IMG/VR virus record: IMGVR_UViG_3300020471_002176
Location: 1-63,771 of that record
Source: a virus
Reading direction: 5' to 3' (one strand)
Length of the DNA stretch: 63,771 nucleotides
Under the pieces are notes generated by a model. That model saw nothing but the letters and a program-made list of their open reading frames with translations, did no database searches and was not told where the DNA came from. Of the stretch, positions 27,501-35,500 are shown piece by piece. Numbering within the stretch: the first letter of the stretch is position 1; each line of letters opens with the position of its first letter. The position numbers and the translations under genes were made by a program.

Positions 27501-27949
27501 GCGTGGTAGATCGACCCAGAAAAGAGAAGAATCTGCAAGAAAATATAGAAAAATACTACGGAGAAGGAGACTTCTCTGAAGAAGAGAAGCTTGAATACAT
27601 GGTTAGTTTGACTGGTGTTTTCCCGATCAGCGTCGTCATCACTCCTCGCGTCCGGGAGAAACTAGACGAGCTTTGTGTGCCTCCAATTTCAGAGTTTGAT
27701 GAGCAGTTGGGCGTAACCTGGTTCATACCGAGGGAATGCAAACTTAAAAAGACTAAGAACGGTAAAAAGTTTTTTGTTGTAAAAGTCATTGATGATAATA
27801 ACGAAACAAACACAATAAGGTGCTGGGGGGTCGACCCCGAGAAAGACGTGGTGCACATAAATCGTCCGTACATGGCGAGATTAAAATATGACCCTAATTG
27901 GGGATTCTCGACATTTAGTGTGAGAAAGATGTTTAAGTTACTAGGTTGA
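24527..27949 (+). CDS. dnaE: DNA polymerase III alpha subunit (DnaE-like)
   Basis: 1140 residues, close to bacterial DnaE (1160). The N-terminal PHP domain has GLHAHSVAGSPFDAL and LALTDHGNANG. The catalytic C-family core has GPGRGSAAGSLVSYVLG, YPDIDYD (Asp467, Asp469) and IKFDILGLASLRM (Asp632). Further conserved blocks are SIYRPGPLSAG, YGFLIFQEQ and FNKSHAVSYCMLSFQCAWL, followed by a helix-hairpin-helix region (IKGLGSVAIDQI) and an OB-like C-terminus. This is most likely the main replicase; Pol III alpha is uncommon in phages with T4-type tails. The HNH gene starts just after its stop. Confidence 0.93.
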   Translation: MKQSKIKFVGLHAHSVAGSPFDALGYPQEHMDFAYDNGMDALALTDHGNANGLAYQVLHAKKMNKEGRTFKPIYGVEAYFIPSVANWKKDYEEVRANAKRKSEYEKVFSGTQVENEESKKKIKSALNRRRHLILLAQNQTGLKNIFKMISSSYVGDNFYRYPRVDYSLLKKYNEGVIAASACLGGVYAGDYWENRDLGPDAVLEAMRKTTSKMRRIFGDRWYGELQWNNVPEQHDLNKYIIQMHRETGMELISTADSHYYNPEVWKDRELYKRLGWLGKGRPDYMSESLPLSVEEVGYELYPKNGDQMWDSYKRYSALAGVEYEDDLVMRSITNTYDIAHSRIEHFFPDNTVRLPGFIVPEGASAGQTLAALCAEGLRSLGLAQNKEYVDRIRFEIDTIDSRGFSKYFLTMKAISDMAVEKQLVGPGRGSAAGSLVSYVLGITQVDPIVHGLQFERFLTKGGQGYPDIDYDVSDPMALKEFLIDEWGDNTVVPITNWNTLQLRSLIKDISKFYGINFTEVNNVTSKMVFEATPLAKKAHGISAGVYVPTFEELMMYSETLQKFLEKYPDIKIHVEKLYGQTRSASRHAGGVVIGENLDEWMPLINSGGVRQTPWSEGQNVRHLEPMGFIKFDILGLASLRMMEGAIERILRRHFGVENPSFKEIKDFYDENLHPEKIDLKDEKVWQNVFHEGKWAGIFQFTEPGAQAFCKNAKPNNITDLAAITSIYRPGPLSAGVDKMYIGAKQNPEEVEYQSSIAREVTEETYGFLIFQEQIALLAHRLGKNLTLDEGNKLRKLLTKKGTGEVQEKKDKIWSKFQEGCLEKGMPKWQAKELWDKFEYFSGYGFNKSHAVSYCMLSFQCAWLLNYYEAEWLSAFLDKEPETRKERAISTARSFGYNIEPLNVNTSGVAWEIADDNSTLIQPLTSIKGLGSVAIDQIVKNRPFNTIEDFLFNADIKYSKLNKKALDALCRAQALNVLVDSRFSGLKHFWSACVVDRPRKEKNLQENIEKYYGEGDFSEEEKLEYMVSLTGVFPISVVITPRVREKLDELCVPPISEFDEQLGVTWFIPRECKLKKTKNGKKFFVVKVIDDNNETNTIRCWGVDPEKDVVHINRPYMARLKYDPNWGFSTFSVRKMFKLLG

Positions 27950-27951
27950 TT

Positions 27952-28596
27952 ATGAATACGAAGATTTGCTCTAAATGTAAAAAGGCAAAGTGCCTGAATG
28001 AGTTTTACGTCCGCCGCGGCGCCAAGTACGCAGATGATGCACGTAGATCCGAATGCAAGGAATGTGGACTCCGTGCAGTTATAGAGTGGAAGAGCACCCC
28101 TGCCGGAAAAGCTTCTACTGAAAAGTATAAAAAAAGTGAAAAAGGCAAAGCCGCCAGGCAAGAGTACTACAAAAAAAATAAAGAAAAATTTAAAGAATAT
28201 AATAAGCAGTATAGAATAAAAAACAAAGATATTCTTGCAAAGAAACGGGAACAGTGGTACTCTGAAAATAGAGATGAGATTCTGGCAAAAAGAAGGTTGT
28301 GGAACCTTACGCCGGAAGGTAGATACAAGCAGTACAAATACAAGGCAAAAGAGAGAGGCCTTTCTTTTGAGTTGTCATTCGAGGAGTTTTGTAACTTGTG
28401 GAAAAAGCCTTGCACATACTGTGGTGCATCGATTGATACCATCGGAATAGACAGAGTTGACAATAACATTGGTTATAATATTAAAAATATAGTTTCTTGT
28501 TGTTCCTCCTGCAATACAAAGAAGGGGCAAATGACTTGCGAACAGTGGAATAGAATTTTGAAAAAGGAGACAAAAAATGACACTAAAAGTTTATAA
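27952..28596 (+). CDS. HNH homing endonuclease with N-terminal zinc finger
   Basis: 214 residues from ATG 27952. An N-terminal CSKCKK ... CKECG zinc-binding pair is followed by a very basic Lys/Tyr repeat region (KGKAARQEYYKKNKEKFKEY), then CTYCGASIDTIGIDRVDNNI ... NIVSCCSSCNTKKG, the HNH/zinc core with IDRVDN as the catalytic strand. It is wedged between Pol III alpha and dUTPase, overlapping the latter by 20 bases, typical for free-standing homing nucleases. Confidence 0.85.
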   Translation: MNTKICSKCKKAKCLNEFYVRRGAKYADDARRSECKECGLRAVIEWKSTPAGKASTEKYKKSEKGKAARQEYYKKNKEKFKEYNKQYRIKNKDILAKKREQWYSENRDEILAKRRLWNLTPEGRYKQYKYKAKERGLSFELSFEEFCNLWKKPCTYCGASIDTIGIDRVDNNIGYNIKNIVSCCSSCNTKKGQMTCEQWNRILKKETKNDTKSL

Positions 28597-29026
28597 GGTT
28601 AGAAAAAACGCAAAGATTCCGGAAAGAGCACACCCAACAGATGCGGGGATGGACTTTTTTTTCTGCCCAGATGAAGAGGTGGCAATCACAATCCCGCCAG
28701 GCTCCAGCACGCTTTTGATGACAGGGGTCAAGGTTGAAGTGCCAGAGTCATGTATGCTTCAAATTATGAACAAATCCGGCATTGCCTCAAAGCGTTCGCT
28801 GGTGACAGGCGCCTGCGTTGTTGATAGTGGGTATGATGGAGAGATATTTGTGAATATACACAACATAGGCAAAACTCCGCAAACAATCTTACCTGGACAC
28901 AAAATAGCTCAAGGAGTTTTTGTTGAAATCCGACGCCCGATGCTCGTCGAAACGACTTCAAGTAGCGTTTATGGCAGCGAGACATCCCGCGGTCATGGCG
29001 CATTGGGCTCAACAGGAGATAAGTGA
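28577..29026 (+). CDS. dut: dUTPase (trimeric type)
   Basis: 149 residues. Motif 1 AHPTDAGMDFF, motif 2 NKSGIASKRSL, motif 3 GACVVDSGYDGEIFV (catalytic Asp), motif 4 PGHKIAQGVFV and motif 5 SSVYGSETSRGHGALGSTG (the Gly-rich arm over the active site) are all present. It converts dUTP to dUMP, preventing uracil incorporation and feeding dTMP synthesis. Confidence 0.93.
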   Translation: MTLKVYKVRKNAKIPERAHPTDAGMDFFFCPDEEVAITIPPGSSTLLMTGVKVEVPESCMLQIMNKSGIASKRSLVTGACVVDSGYDGEIFVNIHNIGKTPQTILPGHKIAQGVFVEIRRPMLVETTSSSVYGSETSRGHGALGSTGDK

Positions 29027-29247
29027 TGACGTCTTTCTCAAGACAGCTACGCCGCAAAAAAAGAAACAGGTTTATGAAAACTTTCAAAAAGACTATGAAA
29101 AATTTCAAAAAGTCAGTTAAATGCTCTCAGTGCTCTCGCGAGCCCCGAGAAGGGGAGACGATCGATGCTTGGCTGATGCAAAGGTACTCTGATAGGATCT
29201 TGCTCGCATGCCCGGAGTGCTCCCAGGGGGATGAGCAAAATGTCTGA
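29026..29247 (+). CDS. Small zinc-ribbon protein
   Basis: 73 residues, ATG overlapping the dUTPase stop by 1 base. A basic N-terminus (RQLRRKKRNRFMKTFKK) precedes CSQCSREP ... ACPECSQ, a CxxC-x(n)-CxxC zinc ribbon. Possibly nucleic acid or protein binding. Overlaps the IMPDH-like gene. Confidence 0.6.
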   Translation: MTSFSRQLRRKKRNRFMKTFKKTMKNFKKSVKCSQCSREPREGETIDAWLMQRYSDRILLACPECSQGDEQNV

Positions 29248-30265
29248 ACAACCTTTTCAGATGACGTTCTCATTCGACGACGTGTTGCTGGTTCCAAAGT
29301 TTAGCGACATAGGATCGAGAAAAGAGATAGACATCTCCTCACAAGTCGGAAGTCATAAATTTTCGTTACCTATAATTTCCAGCCCGATGGATACAGTTAC
29401 CGGAACAAATATGGCTAAGACTATTTTTAATCATGGTGGCCTTGGAGTTCTACATAGGTACAATACAATACACGAACAGTGCAAAATGGCCACAGACGCG
29501 GGCTCTGTTACATTGGCAGCCGCCGTCGGCGTCAGTGGAGACTTAATGGATAGGGTGGCCGCTCTGTGGACTGTAGGTGTTAAGATTGTTTGTGTTGATG
29601 TTGCTCACGGGCACCATTCAAATGTCGAGCAGGCCATAAAAAAAATTAAAGACCTGTATGCGGAAGACATGACAATAATCGCCGGCAATGTAGCCACACC
29701 AGAAGGGTTTAGTGATTTACAGTCTTGGGGCGCTGATGCGATTAGAGTTGGCATCGGCGGAGGCTCCATATGTAGTACTCGAATTCAGACAGGACACGGT
29801 ATCCCAACATTCCATTCAGTCTATGCCTGCAGTCAGGTGAAGGGGAGGGCTAGTTTGATAGCAGATGGGGGAATAAAAGCGACAGGCGACATCGTCAAAT
29901 CTATCGCCGCCGGCGCAGATTTTGTTATGCTGGGCTCGATGTTGGCAGGCACTGCCGAATCCCCAGGTGAGGTTATGAACTCCACCGGCGGCAAGAGATA
30001 CAAAGTCTATAGGGGGATGGCTTCCAGGGCTGCCCAAGAGGAATGGAGAGGCGAAGCAAGGTCGCTTGAGGGTATCTCTACGACGATACCATATAAGGGG
30101 TCTGTAGAAAATATCCTGACAGATTTAAAACAGAACATTAGAAGCGGTTTTTCGTATTCGGGAGCACGAAACAAGGAACAGTTCCAGAAATCTCCAGTCT
30201 TCATAAGGCAAACATCCTCAGGCGCCTCAGAGAGCGGCACGCATATTTTGAGTAAAAATGAGTGA
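29231..30265 (+). CDS. IMP dehydrogenase / GMP reductase family enzyme
   Basis: 344 residues; a second ATG at 29240 is an alternative start. [63 protein letters not shown] and [20 protein letters not shown] (catalytic Cys loop) are hallmark blocks, followed by [27 protein letters not shown] and [10 protein letters not shown]. The CBS domains of bacterial IMPDH are absent, so length matches GMP reductase or CBS-less IMPDH. It interconverts purine nucleotides in the GTP branch; direction cannot be decided from sequence. Confidence 0.85.
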   Translation: MSKMSEQPFQMTFSFDDVLLVPKFSDIGSRKEIDISSQVGSHKFSLPIISSPMDTVTGTNMAKTIFNHGGLGVLHRYNTIHEQCKMATDAGSVTLAAAVGVSGDLMDRVAALWTVGVKIVCVDVAHGHHSNVEQAIKKIKDLYAEDMTIIAGNVATPEGFSDLQSWGADAIRVGIGGGSICSTRIQTGHGIPTFHSVYACSQVKGRASLIADGGIKATGDIVKSIAAGADFVMLGSMLAGTAESPGEVMNSTGGKRYKVYRGMASRAAQEEWRGEARSLEGISTTIPYKGSVENILTDLKQNIRSGFSYSGARNKEQFQKSPVFIRQTSSGASESGTHILSKNE

Positions 30266-30584
30266 TGATCAGTGGAGAAAATTGGTGTTCTATGAAACCA
30301 CCAGGAATTCAATAGAACTAAAGATCAGGCTTAGGTATGATTCAATTAGCCAGGGTTTGTTTTTTCGATCTCTAATCGACCGATATATCGCAGGTGACCC
30401 GAGAATTATAGAAATAGTTTCGGAGGTAAAGGAGAATAGCACTTCGATGGGTAAGAGAAACATAAAAAACTCTACAAGTGAAATCACCCAGGGAAAAGAT
30501 TTCGCAAGCGATTTGGGCCTTTCTGATCAGGAGAGACAAAAAATTTATGATATTTTAGAAACAGGAGATTGGGATTGGGAATAA
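30258..30584 (+). CDS. Small phage protein, unknown function
   Basis: 108 residues, overlapping the IMPDH-like gene by 8 bases and the sigma-like gene by 10. N-terminal half (NSIELKIRLRYDSISQGLFFR, SLIDRYIAGD) is compatible with a ribbon-helix-helix-like element, but no firm assignment is possible. Confidence 0.6.
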   Translation: MSDDQWRKLVFYETTRNSIELKIRLRYDSISQGLFFRSLIDRYIAGDPRIIEIVSEVKENSTSMGKRNIKNSTSEITQGKDFASDLGLSDQERQKIYDILETGDWDWE

Positions 30585-30811
30585 AAAAACAAGAAACTTG
30601 CTGCACCTGCGAGTGTAATGGGCTGCCAAAAGAGCAGTGCAGATATTATATAGACTACGAAAAAGATGATAATTGTTGTTTAGTTGCAATAGAAAAGAAC
30701 GATAAAATGACTTTAAAACAAATATCAGAAAGATTAGGCATTAGTTTAGTTAGGGTTTCCCAGATAGAGAAAAAGGCACTGAGTAAGCTCTACAAAAAGA
30801 TAAAAATATAG
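30575..30811 (+). CDS. Sigma-70 region 4-like regulator
   Basis: 78 residues from TTG 30575 (AGGAG 7 bases upstream). The C-terminal half MTLKQISERLGISLVRVSQI followed by EKKALSKLYKK closely follows sigma region 4.2 (L-T-L-x-E-I-G-x-x-L-G-x-S-x-x-R-V-x-Q-I-E-x-x-A-L), which reads the -35 element. The N-terminus has CCTCECNGLPKEQCRYY, a Cys-rich putative metal site. Region 2 is missing, so it cannot act as a full sigma factor; a late-transcription specificity factor is an attractive guess. Confidence 0.7.
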   Translation: MGIKKQETCCTCECNGLPKEQCRYYIDYEKDDNCCLVAIEKNDKMTLKQISERLGISLVRVSQIEKKALSKLYKKIKI

Positions 30812-30820
30812 CTTTTTTGT

Positions 30821-30840
30821 TATCTAAATACTATTTATTA
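30821..30840 (+). promoter_or_regulatory. Candidate late promoter
   Basis: TATCTAAATACTATTTATTA, about 50 bases before the acidic protein gene. The core TAAATACTATT equals 11 of the 13 bases of the T4 late consensus TATAAATACTATT. Confidence 0.4.
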
Positions 30841-30885
30841 CTGTAATAAAAGCACACTTGTGTACCAACAAAAGGAGAAAAAAGA

Positions 30886-31419
30886 ATGAGTGGTAAAAAA
30901 TTGCTTTCGGAAAATACCGTGAGAAGGTTCATGCAGCTGGCTTCTATAGAGCCTTTAAGCAATAAGTTTATTGCTGAATCGCCAGCATATAAGGGAGAAT
31001 ACGACGACGATAAAGATCCGATGGAGGAGGCTCTAGAGGACGAGGAAGAACTCGAACTTGACGACGCCGACGACGAGATGGACTTAGACCCAGAACTTGG
31101 CGCCGAAGATGATGAGATGGACCTAGACCCAGAAATGGACGCCGAAGAGCCAGGTATGGCTGATATGTCTTTGACTGAGGAAGAGGCAAGAATTCTGATC
31201 GATCTTGGCAAGAGACTGGAGGAGGCTCTAGGAGAAGAGGGGGATTTGGCTGCCGATGACGATCTAGATGTTGCCCCTGTGGACGATGCCCCTGTGGATG
31301 CCGAAATGGACGCCGAAGAAGAGGTGGAAGATGAAGAAGAGCCACCTATGGCGGAATCCTTGGTTAACGAAGTCCTAAAAAGAGTGACCAAGAGAATTAT
31401 TAAAGAAAAGCTCAGATAG
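30886..31419 (+). CDS. Very acidic protein, possible prohead core / scaffold component
   Basis: 177 residues. A short basic/hydrophobic start (KKLLSENTVRRFMQLASIEP) and end (ESLVNEVLKRVTKRIIKEKL) flank an extremely Asp/Glu-rich middle with the repeat DDEMDLDPE. Similar architecture (amphipathic ends, acidic core) is seen in phage prohead core proteins, and the gene has a late-type promoter motif and its own terminator. Function is inferred. Confidence 0.6.
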   Translation: MSGKKLLSENTVRRFMQLASIEPLSNKFIAESPAYKGEYDDDKDPMEEALEDEEELELDDADDEMDLDPELGAEDDEMDLDPEMDAEEPGMADMSLTEEEARILIDLGKRLEEALGEEGDLAADDDLDVAPVDDAPVDAEMDAEEEVEDEEEPPMAESLVNEVLKRVTKRIIKEKLR

Positions 31420-31452
31420 GGCAAAACTTCATGATCTCATTCTTTTAAAAAA

Positions 31453-31474
31453 AGCCGCACTTGTGCGGCTTTTT
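31453..31474 (+). terminator. Rho-independent terminator after the acidic protein gene
   Basis: AGCCGCAC / GTGCGGCT stem with 2-base loop, preceded by an A run and followed by TTTT. Confidence 0.88.
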
Positions 31475-31475
31475 G

Positions 31476-31504
31476 TTTACTAGCTCGGCAGATCGTGATA
31501 TAAT
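31476..31504 (+). promoter_or_regulatory. Sigma70-like promoter for the ClpP-like gene
   Basis: TTTACT, 17 bases, perfect TATAAT, directly after the terminator. Predicted start of transcription near 31511 excludes the ATG at 31509 as initiator. Confidence 0.65.
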
Positions 31505-31541
31505 AGACATGCAACCCATCAAACGAAAAGAGAATAAAATT

Positions 31542-32240
31542 TTGAAAGAGAACAAGAAAGAGAACAAGAAAGAGAACAAGAAAGAGAAGAAGAAAGAGAA
31601 CAAGAAAGGTAAAAAGTCAAAAGAAGAACAAATTATCATCGTTAACAACATTCAGGCATCCTCGCCGCCTGAAGACAACCTTAGAACTGTCACTCTATAT
31701 GGCGACGTCACAGAAGACTCTGCCAAAGAGATTGTCTCTGGCTTGCTATATCTGGAGAGCACCTCGCAAGTATCCCAATACAAAGACCCCAGCGATCCGG
31801 ATTCTGAAATAGAACTAAGAAACTTAGATATAAATTTACTTGTCTCAACAAACGGCGGCTCTGCATCCGACATGTTCTCTATAGTGGATACAATGAAGAT
31901 GATCCAAGAAAAGACATGTGATGTTTCGACGCTAGGTCTAGGGAAGGTGTTTTCAGCTGGCGTGCCAATCTTGGCTTCCGGCACAAAGGGCAAAAGAAAC
32001 ATAGCAAAAAACTGCAGGGTAATGATTCACAATGTGTCCTCTGGCGTAGCCGGAACACTGGATACAATGGAGAATGAGATTCATGAAATTCGCTGGATTG
32101 AAGACAGTTATATAAATTGTTTGGTCGAAAATACCAAACTAACAGAAAAGAAGCTGAGAAAAATGCTGAACTCCAAAAAGGAAGTCTATATATCAGCCGA
32201 ACAAGCTATAAAACTGGGAATTGCGGACAATTTAGTCTAA
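31542..32240 (+). CDS. clpP: ClpP-like serine protease
   Basis: 232 residues from TTG 31542, chosen because the promoter's start site falls after the in-frame ATG at 31509. A Lys/Glu/Asn repeat (five 12-base units) forms residues 2-21. The rest is a ClpP fold: LLVSTNGGSASDMFSIVDTM, GLGKVFSAGVPILASG with nucleophile Ser138, VMIHNVSSG with His163, and ISAEQAIKLGIADNLV. The catalytic Asp position appears as Glu (KKEVYIS). No ClpX/ClpA partner is seen, so it may use host unfoldases or act in prohead maturation. Confidence 0.82.
   Translation: MKENKKENKKENKKEKKKENKKGKKSKEEQIIIVNNIQASSPPEDNLRTVTLYGDVTEDSAKEIVSGLLYLESTSQVSQYKDPSDPDSEIELRNLDINLLVSTNGGSASDMFSIVDTMKMIQEKTCDVSTLGLGKVFSAGVPILASGTKGKRNIAKNCRVMIHNVSSGVAGTLDTMENEIHEIRWIEDSYINCLVENTKLTEKKLRKMLNSKKEVYISAEQAIKLGIADNLV
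31545..31604 (+). repeat. Five 12-base tandem repeats in the ClpP-like gene
   Basis: Unit AAAGAGAACAAG (K-E-N-K), one copy with AAGAAG at its end. In-frame microsatellite that could vary in copy number and change the length of the N-terminal tail. Confidence 0.9.
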
Positions 32241-32260
32241 TTACTATAAGGAGATAAAAA

Positions 32261-33829
32261 GTGGATTGGTTTAATTATTATAATAAAAAGCCGCAGGTTA
32301 CTAAATCTGAGGATTTCTTTTCTATTTTCGAAGAAGTTTGGAAAGAAAATGGAAATAGTCTTACAAAAAAGCAGAAATCGCTTCTTAGGGACGATTTTTT
32401 CCAAAATACTTTAAAAGAAATTTTCTCCGGTATTGACTATACTAGCATCGCCCGGCGCCCAATTAACGAGAACAAGAGCTTGGTAGACCTCCTTCGGGAA
32501 GAGGAGGAAGAATATACGATGCAGGAGATTCGGCTAGGTTTGCCAAAACTGAGGATATCGGAGGACTGGGGCAAGCCAGAATCAAACGATCGCCAAATTA
32601 TTCAAAGGTTTACTGCGTCGATCCCTGGAGACACACTTCAGCAAAAACTGGAATCGGTAAACAATGTAGCCACGGGCCAAGTTCAGATGGCATCACTGGG
32701 TCAAATCCTGGGCAGCCTAGTGGTCTTAGAAGTGTTGTATACGATTTTAGCACAATATACGGAATCTGCTGGCGGCTTTATCTTTGAAGGTTTCCTCGCA
32801 GGGTTATTTGGCAAAGACTCAGTTCAAATTACAGACGTTGGAGAAGACGATGGAGAAGCCACAGGAAAGCCCATAACAGACGTTCAATTAGGGGATAAGG
32901 AATATTCTCTAAAACTTCTCGGACCCGGAACATCTGTGAAGGGGTCTTGGAGAAACATGACAGAGCATTTTGCAGGCCCAAGAAACCACGTTGTTTATTT
33001 GGACGCCCGGCGCTCCAATCCTGGTGCAACTGATAGTCTTGAATTTGGTGAGTTTGTAATCACTTTGCCAAACTTTATGGATATATTTTATGAACCCTTC
33101 AAGGGCTTTGTTCCCCAGGAGGCCCCTGTAAAGACAAAAGAACAACTCATGAAGACTCTAGACAAGTACGGAGAGCTGGCTTTCGGAGTTCAATTTTCTG
33201 GACCCTTCGGCGGTAGAGGAAAGGGAGGCTTCAGTCTAAAAGGAGTGAAAAAAGAAAAGGATATGGCTATCCTTATGAGGGCTCTCGAAAACCACCCAGA
33301 AGAAAATATTGATGCAAAAGTTTTGTGGTCTAAAGAAGATTTTACAGCTAGTACTAAGGCGACATATCTCTTTGGTTCTGCAGCGCAGTTTAATGCAGTC
33401 CAGAGAGCCATCAAGACCGGCAAAAAGGAAAGAATCATAGCCGCACTCCGCAAGACGGATGGCTATATAAAGAAGAGGCAATTTGAATTCACCAGGAATC
33501 AGGCTGAGTCCATTTCAAATTTCCAGCACTTATCTACTATCATGCTGGGCGAGGAACAACTCAAAAAAACTTGGATGCTGTATGGGGACATTCTCAGAAA
33601 AACGGTAACACCGGTATATATGGCTATAGCACGTTTCAACGAAAATGTGTCAAAATATTTTATGGGCTCCGAAGAAGGCCTCCAGCGTAAGGCCCTGGCA
33701 CTGGCCGCTCAGCAAGACCTGGGAACGCTCAAGGAGGCGACGGATGAAGCAATATCACAAGTAGAGCAGTCAGAGAAAGATGAATATGCCCCAGAGAACA
33801 TAGACAGTCAATTAGCCGCGGCCGAATAA
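32261..33829 (+). CDS. Large unknown protein, possible PD-(D/E)XK-like core
   Basis: 522 residues. SAGGFIFEGFLAGLFG followed by PITDVQLGDKEYSLKLLGPG resembles the E...D...(S)LK arrangement of PD-(D/E)XK nuclease folds, although the acidic pair is not certain. The N-terminal 110 residues are charged and helical; the C-terminus ends with an acidic Gln/Glu-rich tail. The ribosome site AAGGAG is strong. It lies between the ClpP-like and GroEL genes; a virion or scaffold role is equally possible. Confidence 0.5.
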   Translation: MDWFNYYNKKPQVTKSEDFFSIFEEVWKENGNSLTKKQKSLLRDDFFQNTLKEIFSGIDYTSIARRPINENKSLVDLLREEEEEYTMQEIRLGLPKLRISEDWGKPESNDRQIIQRFTASIPGDTLQQKLESVNNVATGQVQMASLGQILGSLVVLEVLYTILAQYTESAGGFIFEGFLAGLFGKDSVQITDVGEDDGEATGKPITDVQLGDKEYSLKLLGPGTSVKGSWRNMTEHFAGPRNHVVYLDARRSNPGATDSLEFGEFVITLPNFMDIFYEPFKGFVPQEAPVKTKEQLMKTLDKYGELAFGVQFSGPFGGRGKGGFSLKGVKKEKDMAILMRALENHPEENIDAKVLWSKEDFTASTKATYLFGSAAQFNAVQRAIKTGKKERIIAALRKTDGYIKKRQFEFTRNQAESISNFQHLSTIMLGEEQLKKTWMLYGDILRKTVTPVYMAIARFNENVSKYFMGSEEGLQRKALALAAQQDLGTLKEATDEAISQVEQSEKDEYAPENIDSQLAAAE

Positions 33830-33835
33830 AAAAGC

Positions 33836-33863
33836 TTGACTTTTTTCTAAAATACCTTATAAT
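33836..33863 (+). promoter_or_regulatory. Sigma70-like promoter for groEL
   Basis: TTGACT, 16 bases, TATAAT, 30 bases before the GroEL start. Confidence 0.78.
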
Positions 33864-33892
33864 ATAAACATAGACTTAAAAGCGAGGAAATC

Positions 33893-35461
33893 TTGAACAC
33901 AAAACTAGAACACGGAAATGAACTTAGAAGCAAAATTCTTAAAGGTGTAAATCTTTTGGCAGATTATGTTTCTGCCACGATGGGTCCAAAGGGCCAGAAT
34001 GTAATCATTCACAAAAAAGACAGAAGACCATTTGTCACAAAGGACGGAGTAACCGTCGCCCGAAACTTGTCTTTCGACGACCCGTTTGTAAACGTCGGCG
34101 CCGAAGCAGTAAAACAAGTATCAGCAAAGACAAACCATGATGCAGGAGATGGCACAACTACCTCAACAGTTCTAGCCAGAGAGTTACTTAATCAGGCGGA
34201 CAAACACATTCGATCTGGCACTCCCCCGATTGAAATAAAGAGGGGCCTTGAGAAGTGCTTGGCAGTATCGCTGCTCTCGTTAGAGGAGACCTCAAAGAGG
34301 ATCTCTTCAGAAGAGGAGATTTTTGGAGTAGCATCAATCTCAGCAAACAACGATCCAGAGATTGGGCAGTTGGTCGCTGAGGCAGTTTCACGAATTGGGA
34401 AGAATGGCTCAGTCACTATCGCGGATGCTAGGTCAATGACCACTACGCTGGATCTGGTAGAGGGCTTTAAATTTTCTTCGGGATATGCGGCAAACGCGTT
34501 TGTAACAGATGAAAGGAAAGGGATCATTCAGTATGAGGATCCTCTGTTTTTGGTAACTGATTCAAGAATCGACACTGTTCAGGAGATATTGCCCGCTCTG
34601 GAGATTGCAGCGAGAGAGAACAAGCCGCTTGTCATCGTCGCGGACGATATTGAGGGCCAAGCATTGGCGGCCTTGATCATGAACACGGTGCGCGGAACAA
34701 TGAAGATAGCAGCAGTAAAGGCCCCTGACTACGGTGAAGCGCGAAGAGATACTCTATCCGATCTCGCGGTTTCAACTGGTGCGACATTCTTTCAAAAATC
34801 AAGCACCTCGCCAATCTCAGAAATTCAAATCTCTGATTTTGGTCAAGCTAAGAGTGTCGAGATTACGAAGTTTTCAACAACAGTCGTGGATGGCAACGGA
34901 GGCGACCAGGAAATACTCTCCTTAATGGAGAAGCTGAAGAAAGAGGTTGCTGAAACAGAAGATTTAGATGAGGCAGCGAGAACCCAACAGAGGATTAGCA
35001 GGCTATCTTGTGGAGTGGCGATCATTAATGTGGGCGCTAGTACGGAGATAGAGATGATAGAAAAGAAGCACAGAATAGAAGACTCTCTAGAGGCTGTCCG
35101 CTCCGCACAGCAGGAGGGCATCGTTCCTGGCGGAGGATTAACCCTTTTGAACATTTCAGCCGATTTGGCAGTCGACTTTGATAACGAGGACCAAGCCGCG
35201 GCCCTAAATATATTCAAGAGAGCTCTCGAAGCCCCCTTCCGTGTTATGGCGGGCAACGCAGGAATCAATGCAGATGTTGCCCTGTTGAAAGTGCCAAAGG
35301 GTTCGGATGCTGTTGGTGTAGATTTCTCCACAGGGGAGGCCACAGATTTACTCGAAAGGGGCATCATAGATCCGACAAAAGTTACACGCTGTGCGCTGCA
35401 AAACGCAGTTTCGGTTGCGAATACTTTACTTTTGACAAATCACGGTATTATTGAAGTTTGA
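33893..35461 (+). CDS. groEL: GroEL chaperonin (Cpn60)
   Basis: 522 residues, TTG start with GCGAGGA upstream. Conserved blocks in order: ADYVSATMGPKGQNVII, TKDGVTVARNLSFDDP, TNHDAGDGTTTSTVLARELL (ATP site with Asp of DGTTT), ANNDPEIGQLVAEA, GYAANAFVTD, PLVIVADDIEGQALAALIMN, AAVKAPDYGEARRDTL, EGIVPGGGLTLL and the ending of the equatorial domain. The GGM-rich tail is absent and the protein is about 25 residues shorter than E. coli GroEL. With the GroES-like protein it could fold phage capsid or replication proteins. Confidence 0.93.
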   Translation: MNTKLEHGNELRSKILKGVNLLADYVSATMGPKGQNVIIHKKDRRPFVTKDGVTVARNLSFDDPFVNVGAEAVKQVSAKTNHDAGDGTTTSTVLARELLNQADKHIRSGTPPIEIKRGLEKCLAVSLLSLEETSKRISSEEEIFGVASISANNDPEIGQLVAEAVSRIGKNGSVTIADARSMTTTLDLVEGFKFSSGYAANAFVTDERKGIIQYEDPLFLVTDSRIDTVQEILPALEIAARENKPLVIVADDIEGQALAALIMNTVRGTMKIAAVKAPDYGEARRDTLSDLAVSTGATFFQKSSTSPISEIQISDFGQAKSVEITKFSTTVVDGNGGDQEILSLMEKLKKEVAETEDLDEAARTQQRISRLSCGVAIINVGASTEIEMIEKKHRIEDSLEAVRSAQQEGIVPGGGLTLLNISADLAVDFDNEDQAAALNIFKRALEAPFRVMAGNAGINADVALLKVPKGSDAVGVDFSTGEATDLLERGIIDPTKVTRCALQNAVSVANTLLLTNHGIIEV

Positions 35462-35500
35462 TTTCCTCATGACTAGTTAAGTTAATGGAGGGCCAAGTCA

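Noticed and set aside
30831-31424. Long Ser-rich open frame on the minus strand
   Set aside because: It is the antisense shadow of the Asp/Glu-rich gene (GAC/GAG read backwards); it lacks a ribosome site and conflicts with the plus-strand operon and terminator.
31461-31541. Longer start for the ClpP-like gene (TTG 31461 or ATG 31509)
   Set aside because: The first lies inside the terminator hairpin and the second precedes the predicted transcription start; no ribosome site at either.
34843-35367. 174-codon minus-strand open frame inside groEL
   Set aside because: Shadow of the GroEL codons; all genes in the window are on the plus strand.
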